Origin: Cellulosimicrobium sp. ES-005
GTDB taxonomy: Bacteria; Actinomycetota; Actinomycetes; Actinomycetales; Cellulomonadaceae
Assembly: GCF_040448685.1 (NCBI RefSeq)
Contig: NZ_CP159290.1
Location: 4,464,001-4,528,000, forward strand
Direction of reading: 5' to 3'
Length of the DNA: 64,000 nucleotides
Shown: piece after piece, positions 8,364 through 17,498 of the stretch
Position numbering within the stretch: position 1 is the stretch's first letter
How the letters are laid out: each line of letters opens with the position of its first letter
Position numbers and translations under genes: made by a program
The notes under the pieces: model-generated
Seen by the model: only the letters and a program-made list of their open reading frames with translations
Told to the model about the DNA's origin: nothing
Databases searched by the model: none

Positions 8364-10133
8364 TTACGGCTGGTCGGAGTCCGAGCCCACCAGGAACTGC
8401 GAGTACGCACCGATGGTGAGGAACGTCGGGAAGTCCTCGGCCAGCGCGACGGCGCGGAAGACGTTCGCCGCGTCGTCGATGCGGTTGCCCGGGGTGCGCG
8501 GCAGGTCGTCGACGATCTCGGCGAGGAGCGCCTCGACGCGGTCGCGCGTGATCGGCACGCCGTTCTCCGTGCGCGTGCCCGACGCGATCCACTGCCACAC
8601 CTGCGACCGCGAGATCTCGGCGGTCGCGGCGTCCTCCATGAGGTGGTCGATCGCCGCGGCGCCGACGCCCCGCAGCCACGACTCGAGGTACCGCACGCCG
8701 ACGGAGACGTTGGAGCGCAGGCCCGCGGCGGTCACCGTCGCCCCGGCGCGTCGTGCCGAGCCGATGTCGAGCAGCTCGTGCTGACCCACCTCGACGTCGT
8801 CCCGCAGGCGGGACACCTGGTGCGGCCGGTCGCCCAGCACGGCGTCGAACTCGGCGCGCGCGACCTCGATGAGGTCGGGGTGCGCGACCCACGTGCCGTC
8901 GAACCCGTCCGTCGCCTCGCGGCGCTTGTCGGCGCGCACCTGCTCGAACGCGCGCTCGGTGACGTCGGGCCGGCGTCGGTCGGGGATGAACGCGCTCATG
9001 CCGCCGATCGCGTGCGCGCCGCGCTTGTGGCACGTCGCGACGAGCAGCTCGGTGTACGCCCGCATGAACGGGGCGGTCATGGTGACCTGCGCGCGGTCGG
9101 GCAGCACGTACGAGTCGCCGCGCGTGCGGAACGCCTTGATGACGGAGAACAGGTAGTCCCACCGCCCGGCGTTGAGCCCCGCGCAGTGCTCGCGCAGCTC
9201 GTGGAGGATCTCCTCCATCTCGAACGCCGCGGGCAGGGTCTCGATGAGCACCGTGGCGCGGATCGTGCCCTGCGGCAGCCCCAGGTACTCCTGGGCGAGC
9301 ACGAACACGTCGTTCCACAGCCGCGCCTCGCGGTAGCCCTCGAGCTTGGGCAGGTAGAAGTACGGTCCGCGTCCGCGCTCGACGAGCTCGCGGGCGTTGT
9401 GGAACGCGTAGAGCCCGAAGTCCACGAGCGACGCCGACGCCGACACGCTGACCCCGGCCCGGTCGACGTACCGCATGTGCTTCTCGATGAGGTGCCACCC
9501 GCGCGGGCGGAACACGATCGTCGGGAGGTCGGTGAGCGTCGTCGAGCGCAGGCGGTACTCCTTGCGGTGGTCGCCCGCGCCGGTCGAGTGGGTCAGCGTC
9601 CCGCGGATCGCGTCGTGCAGCGCGAGCTGGCCCTCGACGACGTTGCGCCACGTGGGGCTGGAGGCGTCCTCGGCGTCGGCGAGCCACACCTTCGCGCCCG
9701 AGTTGAGCGCGTTGATCGTCATCTTGGGGTCGGTCGGGCCGGTGATCTCGACGCGTCGGTCCTCGAGCCCCGGCGCGCCGTCCGAGCCCGCGACGCGCCA
9801 CGACGGGTCGTCGCGCACGGGCCGCGTCGCGGCGCGGAAGTCGGGGTCGATCCCGTCCGCGACGTCCTGACGGCGCTGCTGGCGGTCCATGAGGAGCTCG
9901 TGGCGGCGGGCCACGAACCGGTCGTGCAGCAGCGTGAGGAAGTCGAGCGCCTCGGGCGTGAGGATCTCGCGGTAGCGCTCGCCCAGCGTCCCGGTGACGC
10001 GCAGCGTGCCGGTGACGCGGAAGGCCCCCGACGGCGTCGGCGCGCCCGGGCGCTCGGCGTGCGGGCCGCCGTCGGGCCCGGTCCCGGACGGACCGGAGGC
10101 CGGGGGAGAGGTGGTCGTGGTGAGGGTGCTCAT
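8364..10133 (-). CDS. aceB: Malate synthase A
   Basis: Condenses glyoxylate with acetyl-CoA to malate, the second step of the glyoxylate shunt. The 589-residue product has the malate synthase A length. It carries the signature around RATVLIETLPAAFEMEEILHELREHCAGLNAGRWDY (about residues 285-320). Other conserved blocks are FRPRGWHLIEKHM and GLRSNVSVGVRYLESWLRG. The first 40 residues are a low-complexity proline/threonine leader. It lies downstream of aceA on the same strand but is separated by a 136-base repeat-rich spacer, so it probably has its own promoter. The divergent RamB-type regulator next to aceA is the expected controller in Actinobacteria. Confidence 0.95.
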   Translation of the reverse strand: MSTLTTTTSPPASGPSGTGPDGGPHAERPGAPTPSGAFRVTGTLRVTGTLGERYREILTPEALDFLTLLHDRFVARRHELLMDRQQRRQDVADGIDPDFRAATRPVRDDPSWRVAGSDGAPGLEDRRVEITGPTDPKMTINALNSGAKVWLADAEDASSPTWRNVVEGQLALHDAIRGTLTHSTGAGDHRKEYRLRSTTLTDLPTIVFRPRGWHLIEKHMRYVDRAGVSVSASASLVDFGLYAFHNARELVERGRGPYFYLPKLEGYREARLWNDVFVLAQEYLGLPQGTIRATVLIETLPAAFEMEEILHELREHCAGLNAGRWDYLFSVIKAFRTRGDSYVLPDRAQVTMTAPFMRAYTELLVATCHKRGAHAIGGMSAFIPDRRRPDVTERAFEQVRADKRREATDGFDGTWVAHPDLIEVARAEFDAVLGDRPHQVSRLRDDVEVGQHELLDIGSARRAGATVTAAGLRSNVSVGVRYLESWLRGVGAAAIDHLMEDAATAEISRSQVWQWIASGTRTENGVPITRDRVEALLAEIVDDLPRTPGNRIDDAANVFRAVALAEDFPTFLTIGAYSQFLVGSDSDQP

Positions 10134-10155
10134 GGCGTGCTCCGAAGGTCGATGT

Positions 10156-10260
10156 CGCGAGGTAGAGCTCTGGTAGGCCGAGGTAGAGCCCTGGTCCCGC
10201 GAGGTAGAGGCCTGGTCATGACCAGGCCTCTACCTCGCAGGACCGGGCCTCTACCTCGCG
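10156..10260. repeat. Five copies of the GAGGTAGAG repeat, including a perfect 36-bp palindrome
   Basis: The aceA-aceB spacer consists almost entirely of copies of a roughly 20-bp unit, CGCGAGGTAGAGCCCTGGTC-like. Three copies are in plus orientation (10156-10174, 10178-10200, 10199-10217) and two are inverted (up to 10236 and 10240-10260). The central pair forms a perfect 36-bp palindrome at 10201-10236 centred on TCATGA. The stretch is noncoding. It may terminate aceA transcription. Related copies occur at 33251, 33941-34045 and 40241-40303. Confidence 0.8.
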
Positions 10261-10269
10261 AGAACGGGG

Positions 10270-11676
10270 TTAGTGGAACTGGGCGGTCTCGGTGGACCCG
10301 GCGAGCGCGAGGGTGGCGGCGTCGGGGTTGAGAGCCGTGGCGACCCGGTCGAAGTAGCCGGTGCCGACCTCCCGCTGGTGGCGGGTGGCGGTGTAGCCGT
10401 CGGCCTCGGAGGCGAACTCGGCCTCCTGGAGCTCGACGTAGGCGGACATCGCGCGCTCGTTGTAGCCGCGCGCGAGCTCGAACATGGAGTGCGAGACGGC
10501 GTGGAAGCCGGCCAGGGTGATGAACTGGAACGCGTAGCCCATGGCGGCGAGCTCCTTCTGGAAGCTCGCGATCTGCGCGTCGTCGAGGTGCTTCTTCCAG
10601 TTGAACGACGGCGAGCAGTTGTAGGCGAGCTTCTTGTCCGGGTGCTGCGCGTGGATCGTCTCGGCGAACGTGCGCGCGAGCTCGAGGTCGGGCTCGCCCG
10701 TCTCGACCCAGATGAGGTCGGAGTACGGGGCGTACGCGAGACCGCGCGCGACCACCGCGTCGAGGCCGGGCCGCACCCGGTAGAAGCCCTCGGACGTGCG
10801 CTCGCCCGTGAGGAACGGCTGGTCGCGCTCGTCGACGTCGGACGTGAGCAGGTCCGCGGCGAGCGAGTCGGTGCGGGCGATGATGACCGACGGCACGCCC
10901 GCGACGTCGGCCGCGAGGCGCGCGGCGTTGAGCGTGCGGATGTGCTGGCTCGTGGGGACCAGCACCTTGCCGCCGAGGTGGCCGCACTTCTTCTCCGACG
11001 CGAGCTGGTCCTCCCAGTGCACGCCCGCGGCGCCCGCGGCGATCATCGAGTGCATGAGCTCGTACGCGTTGAGCGGGCCGCCGAACCCGGCCTCGGCGTC
11101 GGCCACGACCGGGGCGAGCCAGTCGCGGCTCGGCGCACCGGACTCCGCCGTCTCGATCTGGTCCGCGCGCAGGAGCGCGTTGTTGATGCGGCGCACGACG
11201 GCGGGCACGGAGTTGGCGGGGTAGAGCGACTGGTCGGGGTACGTCTGGCCGGACAGGTTGGCGTCGGCCGCGACCTGCCACCCGGACAGGTAGATGGCCT
11301 GGAGGCCCGCGCGCACCTGCTGCACGGCCTGGTTGCCGGTGAACGCGCCGAGCGCGGCGACCCACTCCTCGGTGTGGACGAGGTCCCACAGCTTCTCGGC
11401 GCCGCGACGGGCGAGCGTGTGCTCCTCGCGCACCGAGCCGCGGAGCGCGACCACGTCGTCGGCGGTGTAGTCGCGCTGGAGGCCGGCCCAGCGGGGGTCG
11501 GTCGCCCACTGCTCGGCGATCTCGGCCGCGGTCTGGGTCTGGTCGCCGGGCCGGGGGCCGGAGCGGTCCGGGGTGCGGCCCGCGACGTCCGCCGTCGTCG
11601 CGACGGCGCCGAGCGGACGGGCGCCGCCCGCGTACTCGGACGGGGAGCGGCGGCTGACGATGGTGGGCCTGTTCAC
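10270..11676 (-). CDS. aceA: Isocitrate lyase
   Basis: Cleaves isocitrate to succinate and glyoxylate, the entry step of the glyoxylate shunt used for growth on acetate or fatty acids. The 468-residue product has the catalytic signature [11 protein letters not shown] (about residues 208-218). Other conserved blocks are [26 protein letters not shown] and the C-terminal [12 protein letters not shown]. It starts with GTG at 11676, with GGAGGC upstream on the minus strand. A divergent RamB-type regulator gene begins 165 bases away, so the intergenic region should carry the RamB operator and both promoters. Confidence 0.96.
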   Translation of the reverse strand: MNRPTIVSRRSPSEYAGGARPLGAVATTADVAGRTPDRSGPRPGDQTQTAAEIAEQWATDPRWAGLQRDYTADDVVALRGSVREEHTLARRGAEKLWDLVHTEEWVAALGAFTGNQAVQQVRAGLQAIYLSGWQVAADANLSGQTYPDQSLYPANSVPAVVRRINNALLRADQIETAESGAPSRDWLAPVVADAEAGFGGPLNAYELMHSMIAAGAAGVHWEDQLASEKKCGHLGGKVLVPTSQHIRTLNAARLAADVAGVPSVIIARTDSLAADLLTSDVDERDQPFLTGERTSEGFYRVRPGLDAVVARGLAYAPYSDLIWVETGEPDLELARTFAETIHAQHPDKKLAYNCSPSFNWKKHLDDAQIASFQKELAAMGYAFQFITLAGFHAVSHSMFELARGYNERAMSAYVELQEAEFASEADGYTATRHQREVGTGYFDRVATALNPDAATLALAGSTETAQFH

Positions 11677-11802
11677 GGGTGCCTCCTGGTGGTGCGCCGG
11701 TCCGCGCTGCGCGGACCGGACGGGCCGGTCGGTGGACCTCGGCGAGGTCCGTGCCTCGACCTTCCTCCCGCCGACAACCCCGTCTCAAGCCGGATCGATC
11801 GA

Positions 11803-11832
11803 AAGAAACGTAGTTCTTCTCTTGTGCGCAAG
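11803..11832. promoter_or_regulatory. Candidate RamB-controlled region between aceA and ramB
   Basis: An AT-richer patch in the divergent region contains AAGAA-ACGTAG-TTCTT (11803-11818) and CTTG-TGCG-CAAG (11821-11832). Corynebacterial RamB sites have a TTTGCAAA-like core, and the second element is loosely similar. This is a weak, motif-level suggestion. Confidence 0.35.
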
Positions 11833-11841
11833 GAGTGGCGC

Positions 11842-13353
11842 GTGTCACCCTCAGTCATGGCTATCCCGACGATGCGACCGGCCGGAATCGCGGAACATGC
11901 GGAAATCCCGCTCGAGAGCGAGCCCGACGCCCTGACGATCGGCCGCCGGATCCGGCACCTGCGCACCGCGCGGGGCATGACGCTCGACGAGCTGGGCGCG
12001 GCGATCGGCCGCGCGCCGTCCCAGGTGTCGCTCCTGGAGAACGGCAAGCGCGAGCCCAAGTTCGCCCTGCTCCAGGCCGTCGCGCGGGCGCTCGGCGCGA
12101 GCCTCGACGACCTGCTGTCGCCCGAGGCGCCGTCGCGCCGGGACGCCCTGGAGATCGAGCTGGAGCGCGCGCAGCGCGGTCCGCTCTTCGACGCGCTCGG
12201 GCTGCGCCCGGTCCGGGTCGGCAAGTCGCTGCCGACGGACGCGCTCGAGACGATCGTGGCGCTGGAGCGCGAGCTCCAGCGCCTGCACACCGAGCGCGCC
12301 GCGACGCCCGAGGAGGCGCGCCGCGCCAACGCGGAGCTCCGCGCGACCATGCGCGCGCAGGACAACTACTTCCCGGAGCTCGAGGACGCGGCGGCCGAGC
12401 TGCTCGACGGCGTCGGGCACGCGGGCGGCCCGCTGCCCCAGCGGGTCGCGGCGGACATCGCGGCCCACCTCGGGTTCACGCTGCACTACGTGGGCGACCT
12501 GCCGCACTCGACGCGCTCGGTGCTCGACCTGCGCCACCGCCGCGTCTACCTGCCGAGCAACGGGGTGCGCGGGCGGTCCAACGCGACGTCGGCGCTCCTC
12601 CAGGCACTCGCGCCGCACGTGCTCGGCCACGCGGAGCCGCGCGACTACCGTGAGTTCCTGCGCCAGCGCGTCGAGGCCAACTACCTCGCGGCGGCGCTCC
12701 TGCTGCCGGAGCGGCACGCGGTCAAGGCGCTGCGCGCCGCGAAGGACGCGCGCGAGATCTCCATCGAGGACCTCCGGGACGCGTTCGCGGTGTCGTACGA
12801 GACGGCCGCGCACCGGTTCACGAACCTCGCGACGAAGCACCTCGGCATCCCGGTGCACTTCATGAAGGTCCACGAGTCGGGTGTCATCCACAAGGCGTAC
12901 GAGAACGACGGCGTGCGTTTCCCCGCCGACCCGCTCGGCGCCGTCGAGGGGCAGTACGTCTGCCGCAGCTGGACCGCGCGCACGGTGTTCGCGGTCGAGG
13001 ACCGGCTCAGCCCGTTCAGCCAGTACACGGACACCCCGAGCGGCACGTACTGGTGCACGTCGCGCGTCCAGGCGTCGGCGGACGGCGAGTTCTCGGTGAG
13101 CGTCGGCGTCCCGTTCGCGCACGTGAAGTGGTTCCTCGGTCGCGACACGACCGAGCGCCTCGTCTCCCGGTGCCCCGACGGCGCGTGCTGCCGCCGCCCG
13201 CCCGACGCGCTCTCCGACCGCTGGGCCGGGCAGTCGTGGCCGAGCGCCCGCCCGCACGCGTCGATGCTCGCCGCGATGCCGACCGGCGCGTTCCCCGGCG
13301 TCGACACCACGGAGGTGTACGCCTTCCTGGATCGCCACGCTCCGGCCGGGTAG
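11842..13353 (+). CDS. ramB: RamB-type (short-chain fatty acyl) XRE transcriptional regulator
   Basis: A 503-residue regulator of acetate and glyoxylate metabolism. An XRE helix-turn-helix lies near residues 32-88 (RTARGMTLDELGAAIGR, then VSLLENGKREPK). Next comes an IrrE/DUF955-like middle domain (FLRQRVEANYLAAALLLPE). The C-terminal domain is typical of the ScfR/RamB group and has a cysteine cluster (CPDGACCRRPP). The GTG at 11842 is preferred because AAGGAG lies 6 bases upstream. ATG 11857 is an alternative. Divergence from aceA matches RamB of Corynebacterium and Mycobacterium. The HExxH metal motif of true IrrE peptidases is replaced by HVLGH, so protease activity is unlikely. Confidence 0.9.
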   Translation: MSPSVMAIPTMRPAGIAEHAEIPLESEPDALTIGRRIRHLRTARGMTLDELGAAIGRAPSQVSLLENGKREPKFALLQAVARALGASLDDLLSPEAPSRRDALEIELERAQRGPLFDALGLRPVRVGKSLPTDALETIVALERELQRLHTERAATPEEARRANAELRATMRAQDNYFPELEDAAAELLDGVGHAGGPLPQRVAADIAAHLGFTLHYVGDLPHSTRSVLDLRHRRVYLPSNGVRGRSNATSALLQALAPHVLGHAEPRDYREFLRQRVEANYLAAALLLPERHAVKALRAAKDAREISIEDLRDAFAVSYETAAHRFTNLATKHLGIPVHFMKVHESGVIHKAYENDGVRFPADPLGAVEGQYVCRSWTARTVFAVEDRLSPFSQYTDTPSGTYWCTSRVQASADGEFSVSVGVPFAHVKWFLGRDTTERLVSRCPDGACCRRPPDALSDRWAGQSWPSARPHASMLAAMPTGAFPGVDTTEVYAFLDRHAPAG

Positions 13354-13383
13354 GGGCCGAGGGGGAGCGGGTGGGGCCGCCCG

Positions 13384-14052
13384 TCAGTCGTGCCAGGCGC
13401 CGACCCACTCGTCCCAGCCCGGCCCGTCCGCGAGCCGGGCGCCCGCCGCGGCCTGCTCGCGCAGGCCGCGCGTCACGAGCCCGAGGTAGCGCAGGTGCAG
13501 CGCGTCCGACTCCGCGCGGGGGAGCGGGAGCGGCGGCCGCAGATGGACCACGAGCTGCATGACGTCGGCCGGGGTGAAGCCCTCGGGGACGCGGCGCTCC
13601 GCGCGGTCGAGGGCGACGAGGCGCTCCAGTCCGGCGCGGAGCCGGTCCGACGCCGCCGCGAGCTCGGGCGGGATGGGGCTCTGGGCGCCTGGGGGGCGGA
13701 GCAGGGGCCCGGCGGCGCTCGTGATGTGCCGTGCCAGGAAGGTCGCGACGGCGCCGTCGTCGCGCGCGTCGTCCGAGCCGGACTCCTGCCGTGCGTCGGC
13801 CACCGTCGCGGCGAGGTTCGCGACCTCCTCGACCGCCGCGACGTGGAGTGCCTCGACGAGCGCCTCCTTGGTGGGATAGCGCCGGTAGACCGAGCCCACG
13901 CCCACGCCCGCGCGCTGCGCGACCTCCGAGATCGGCGCCCCGTGGCCCTGGAGCGCGAAGACCTCGCGCGCCGCGGCGAGGATCGCCGTGTCGTTGGCCC
14001 GGGCCTCGCGCTGGCGGCCGGGGAGCGGGTTCGGGACGGGCGAGTCGGGCAT
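13384..14052 (-). CDS. TetR family transcriptional regulator
   Basis: A 222-residue TetR-type repressor. The N-terminal helix-turn-helix (ILAAAREVFALQGHGAPISEVAQRAGVGVGSVYRRYPTKEALVEA, about residues 23-68) is textbook. The C-terminal ligand domain is variable. It is divergent from a DHA2-type drug exporter across an 88-base region with a perfect 8-bp inverted repeat. This is the standard TetR-exporter arrangement, so it probably represses the exporter and itself until a toxic ligand binds. The start at ATG 14052 is preferred because it is the first methionine before a coherent TetR domain. Confidence 0.9.
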   Translation of the reverse strand: MPDSPVPNPLPGRQREARANDTAILAAAREVFALQGHGAPISEVAQRAGVGVGSVYRRYPTKEALVEALHVAAVEEVANLAATVADARQESGSDDARDDGAVATFLARHITSAAGPLLRPPGAQSPIPPELAAASDRLRAGLERLVALDRAERRVPEGFTPADVMQLVVHLRPPLPLPRAESDALHLRYLGLVTRGLREQAAAGARLADGPGWDEWVGAWHD

Positions 14053-14090
14053 GGCGTCACCGTAGCCGCGAGGAGGTACGATCGCGAGTC

Positions 14091-14109
14091 GGAACGGAAT
14101 CTCCGTTCC
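14091..14109. promoter_or_regulatory. Probable TetR operator
   Basis: GGAACGGA-ATC-TCCGTTCC is a perfect 8-bp inverted repeat with a 3-base centre, located between the divergent tetR and exporter genes. Its size and symmetry fit a TetR dimer site. Confidence 0.75.
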
Positions 14110-14140
14110 GTTAAGCCAGCCCGCTCGAGAGCGAGAACCC

Positions 14141-15676
14141 GTGCCCTCCCGCCGCACCACGACCTCCGACACGCCGACCCTCGATGCACCGATCTCCGAC
14201 GCACCGACCCAGGACGCGCCGATCCTTCCCGAGCCCGCCGACGCGCCTCCCGCGCCGGCCGTCGACACGGACGGCGCGGCGTCGCACCCTGCCCTCGTGA
14301 CCGCCGCGCTCAGCGTCGTCGTGCTCGCGTTCTCGCTCATGCAGACGCTCGTGGTGCCCGCGCTCCCCACGCTCGGGCGCGAGCTCGGCGCCGGTCCGCA
14401 AGGGACGGGGTGGATCCTCACCGCCTTCCTCCTCGCCGGCGCCGTGCTCGCCCCGGTGGTCGGCAACCTCGGGGACCGGTTCGGCCACCGGCGCGTGCTC
14501 CTCGCGACCCTCGCCGTCTTCGCCGGCGCGACGCTCGTCGCCTCGGCCGCACCGAGCCTCGTGGTGCTCCTCGGCGCACGGGTGGTGCAGGGCGTGAGCA
14601 CGGCGACGTTCCCGCTGGCGCTCGCGCTCGCGCGGAACCTGCTGCCGCCGCCCCGCGTCGCGGCGGCCTTCGGCTGGATCTCGGGGATGATCGGGCTCGG
14701 CGCGGGCGCTGCGCTCGTGCTCGGCGGCGTGATCGTCGAGGCGCTCTCGTGGCGGTGGATGTTCGTCCTCGCGGCCGTCCTGATCGTGGGCGCGGCCGTG
14801 CTGGTGCTCCTGTGGGTCCCGGCGGTGAGAGCGCGGTCCCAGCGGCGCCGCACGGACTGGCCGGGCATCGTGCTGCTCGCCGGCGGGCTCGTCGGGGTCC
14901 TGCTCGCGGTGTCGCAGGGGGGCGCGTGGGGATGGTCGTCACCCCGTACGCTCGGCGTCGGCGCGGTCGGGGTGATCCTCCTCGTCGCGCTCGTGCTCGT
15001 CGAGCGGCGCACCGAGGCGCCGCTCGTGGACGTGCGCACGTTCCGCCACGGGCCGCTCGCGCTGGTCAGCGTCCTCACCGTGGCCGTCGGGTTCGTGCCG
15101 TACGTCTGCTACGTCGCGCTCCCGGTGCTCATGCAGGCGCCCACGGCCACCGGCTACGGGCACGGGCTGGACGTCACCGCGTCGGGGCTCGCGATGCTCC
15201 CGAGCGCCGTCCTGGTCTTCCTCGGTGGTCGGTGCACGCCCCTCCTCGTGGCACGCGTGGGCGCGGCCGCCACGTCGGGCGTCGCGGTGGCGGTCATGCT
15301 CGTGGGGTCTGTCGGGCTCGCGCTGTGGCCGACGGTGCCGTGGGCAGTCGTGGTCGCGTTCTCCGTCCTGGGGCTCGGCAACGGGATCGGCTACGCGATC
15401 TGCGCACAGCTCGTCGTGACGTGGTCGCCGCCGGAGGAGATCGGCGCCGCGACCGGACTCAACAGCGTGATCCGCACGGTCGGCTCGGCGGCGGCCGCAC
15501 CGGTCGTCGCGGCGCTGCTCGCGGGCGCGACGGCGGACGGCGACCCCGCCGGACCGTTCGCCGCGTCGTTCTGGGTCGCCGCGGCCGTGAGCGGGGCCGG
15601 CGTCCTGGTCGCCGTGGCGCTCACCGTCCTCAGCCGATCGAGCCGCCCTGCGTCGGCGCGTCCATCGCGGCCTTGA
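14141..15676 (+). CDS. MFS multidrug exporter, DHA2 family
   Basis: A 511-residue major facilitator transporter with about 14 transmembrane segments, of the EmrB/QacA (DHA2) type. A 45-residue polar N-terminus has imperfect repeats of the form DAPxSDAPT. The motif A region reads GNLGDRFGHRRVLL, and motif C-like glycine-rich segments follow. It probably exports drugs or toxic metabolites using the proton gradient. The GTG start at 14141 lies 31 bases past the palindromic operator shared with the divergent tetR gene. Its 3' end overlaps the convergent gene by 47 bases. Confidence 0.88.
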   Translation: MPSRRTTTSDTPTLDAPISDAPTQDAPILPEPADAPPAPAVDTDGAASHPALVTAALSVVVLAFSLMQTLVVPALPTLGRELGAGPQGTGWILTAFLLAGAVLAPVVGNLGDRFGHRRVLLATLAVFAGATLVASAAPSLVVLLGARVVQGVSTATFPLALALARNLLPPPRVAAAFGWISGMIGLGAGAALVLGGVIVEALSWRWMFVLAAVLIVGAAVLVLLWVPAVRARSQRRRTDWPGIVLLAGGLVGVLLAVSQGGAWGWSSPRTLGVGAVGVILLVALVLVERRTEAPLVDVRTFRHGPLALVSVLTVAVGFVPYVCYVALPVLMQAPTATGYGHGLDVTASGLAMLPSAVLVFLGGRCTPLLVARVGAAATSGVAVAVMLVGSVGLALWPTVPWAVVVAFSVLGLGNGIGYAICAQLVVTWSPPEEIGAATGLNSVIRTVGSAAAAPVVAALLAGATADGDPAGPFAASFWVAAAVSGAGVLVAVALTVLSRSSRPASARPSRP

Positions 15677-17390
15677 GCCGCGCCGTGTCGGCGGCCGACC
15701 AGCCCTCGGGGGCGTGCAGGGCGGCGAACCCGTCGGCGTACTCGAGGTGGTAGACGTGGCCGTGGCCCGGCGGGATGTCCGAGGCGGCGGCGACGAACAG
15801 GTCGCCCGTGAGCTGCCAGAACGTGACGAACGGGTACCACCGCACGTCGCCCAGCACGTCGGGTCCGCGCGGCTCGCGCAGCCAGTCGGGCTCGGACCAC
15901 AGCGTCTCCGGTCCCCACCAGGTCACGCCGTCGGACGCGTGCTGGAGGTAGACGACGCGCGGCTCGTCCCAGCGCGGGCCGGGGCCCCAGAGGTCCGCGA
16001 CGCCGGTCGCGACCGGAACGCCCCACCGGACCTGGCGGCCGTCGTCGAGCACGGGTGCGTACTCGAGCGACCCGGGGTCGCGCGCGTCGGTGAGCTCGCG
16101 CCACATCGGCGTGAAGCCGGGCGTCCCGGTGAACATCGCGCCGTCGGAGCGCGCCTCGACGTCCTGCACGCCGCTGAACGCGCCCTGCATCCCGAACGAC
16201 CCGAGCGAGATGCCGAACGCCAGCAGGCGCGGGCGGTCGTCCTCGGGGAGCTCGGACCACCGTGCGTACACCGCCTCGAAGAGCGCCTTGCCGGCCGCGG
16301 GCGGGGTCGTGCGGTCGCCGACGAAGCTGATCCAGCTCGGCAGGTACGAGTACTGCATGCTCGCGATCGCGGTGTCGCCGCCGTGCATGAGCTCGAGCGC
16401 CTCGACCATGCCCGGGTCCACCCAGCCCGTCCCGGTGGTCGTCGCGACGACGAGGACGGAGCGGTCCCACGCGTCGGTGCGGTCGAGCTCGTCGACGACG
16501 CGCGCCGCCGTGGCGTCGAGGTCGCCGTCGGGGTCGAGGCCCGCGTACGCGTGGATCGGCTCGCGCACGTCCGCGGGGTCGACGACGTCGCCCGCCTGGG
16601 CGAACGCGGTCAGCTCGTCGAGCGTCGGCCCGGACACGACGAACTTGCGGCCCTCCGCGCCCAGCGAGTCCCACGTCTCGGGGGACGCCGCCGACCCGGA
16701 CCGCTCGGGCTGGGCCGGGGGCGACAGGCGCGGGTCGACGTCGGCGTTCGCGGCCGCGTAGATCGAGTTGAGCGCGCTCATCGCGCCCGACCAGACGACG
16801 CCGTTGAAGACGAGCACCACGACGACGGCGACCGCCACGCCGCTCACGAACCGCGCGACCGGGGCGGGCACGACCCGGCCGACGAGCCGGGCCACCCACC
16901 GCGCGACGCGGCGCAGCCCGCGCCCGGCCTGGAGCACGAGCAGCGCGACGACGAGCGCGACGAGGAGCGTCACGACCTCGCGCCCGGGGACGTCCTCGGA
17001 CATGCCGAACAGGTGCCGCAGCTCGATCTGGCGGCGGGCGCCCAGGACCAGAGAGAGCGGGACGAGCACGACGGTCGCCCCGGCGAGCACCCACCACGCG
17101 ACGCGGCTCGCGCGTGCCGTCCACCGGATACGCAGCCCGACCTTGACCGCGAACCACTCGACGAACGCGCCCACGCCGTACCCGCCGACGGCGCTCACGC
17201 CCGAGATCACGGCCTGGTAGTACCAGGCCCGCGGGATGAGCGACGGCGTGAACGACAGGCAGAACCAGAGCAGCGCGAGCACCAGCCCGGTCGCCGAGAA
17301 CCGCCGCAGCCACCGCCCCCACACCCCGTGCCGGGCGGGCTCTTCGTCGACGGGCTCGGGGGTACGGGTCTCCGTCACGGTGGGCTGCAC
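15630..17390 (-). CDS. Abhydrolase_9-type membrane protein (alpha/beta hydrolase family)
   Basis: A 586-residue protein of the actinobacterial Abhydrolase_9 type. The N-terminal membrane part has about four helices (residues 30-210; LCLSFTPSLIPRAWYYQAV-like opening). A soluble alpha/beta-hydrolase-like domain follows from about 230. Its putative nucleophile elbow is LAFGISLGSFGMQGAF (GISLGS, near 395). FTGTPGFTPMW and LQHASDGVTWW are conserved blocks. No substrate is established for the family. The 3' end overlaps the convergent exporter gene by 47 bases. It is transcribed away from the thiolase operon end, with a 108-base gap. Confidence 0.85.
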   Translation of the reverse strand: MQPTVTETRTPEPVDEEPARHGVWGRWLRRFSATGLVLALLWFCLSFTPSLIPRAWYYQAVISGVSAVGGYGVGAFVEWFAVKVGLRIRWTARASRVAWWVLAGATVVLVPLSLVLGARRQIELRHLFGMSEDVPGREVVTLLVALVVALLVLQAGRGLRRVARWVARLVGRVVPAPVARFVSGVAVAVVVVLVFNGVVWSGAMSALNSIYAAANADVDPRLSPPAQPERSGSAASPETWDSLGAEGRKFVVSGPTLDELTAFAQAGDVVDPADVREPIHAYAGLDPDGDLDATAARVVDELDRTDAWDRSVLVVATTTGTGWVDPGMVEALELMHGGDTAIASMQYSYLPSWISFVGDRTTPPAAGKALFEAVYARWSELPEDDRPRLLAFGISLGSFGMQGAFSGVQDVEARSDGAMFTGTPGFTPMWRELTDARDPGSLEYAPVLDDGRQVRWGVPVATGVADLWGPGPRWDEPRVVYLQHASDGVTWWGPETLWSEPDWLREPRGPDVLGDVRWYPFVTFWQLTGDLFVAAASDIPPGHGHVYHLEYADGFAALHAPEGWSAADTARLKAAMDAPTQGGSIG

Positions 17391-17498
17391 ATCGCGAGCG
17401 TAGGCGAGCCACCCGCGCTCGTCCCCTCGAACCGTCGGGGGCGTCGGCCTCCCACGGGTCCTGGACGGTGGGGCGCTGACGACGTCGGGGACGGGTGG

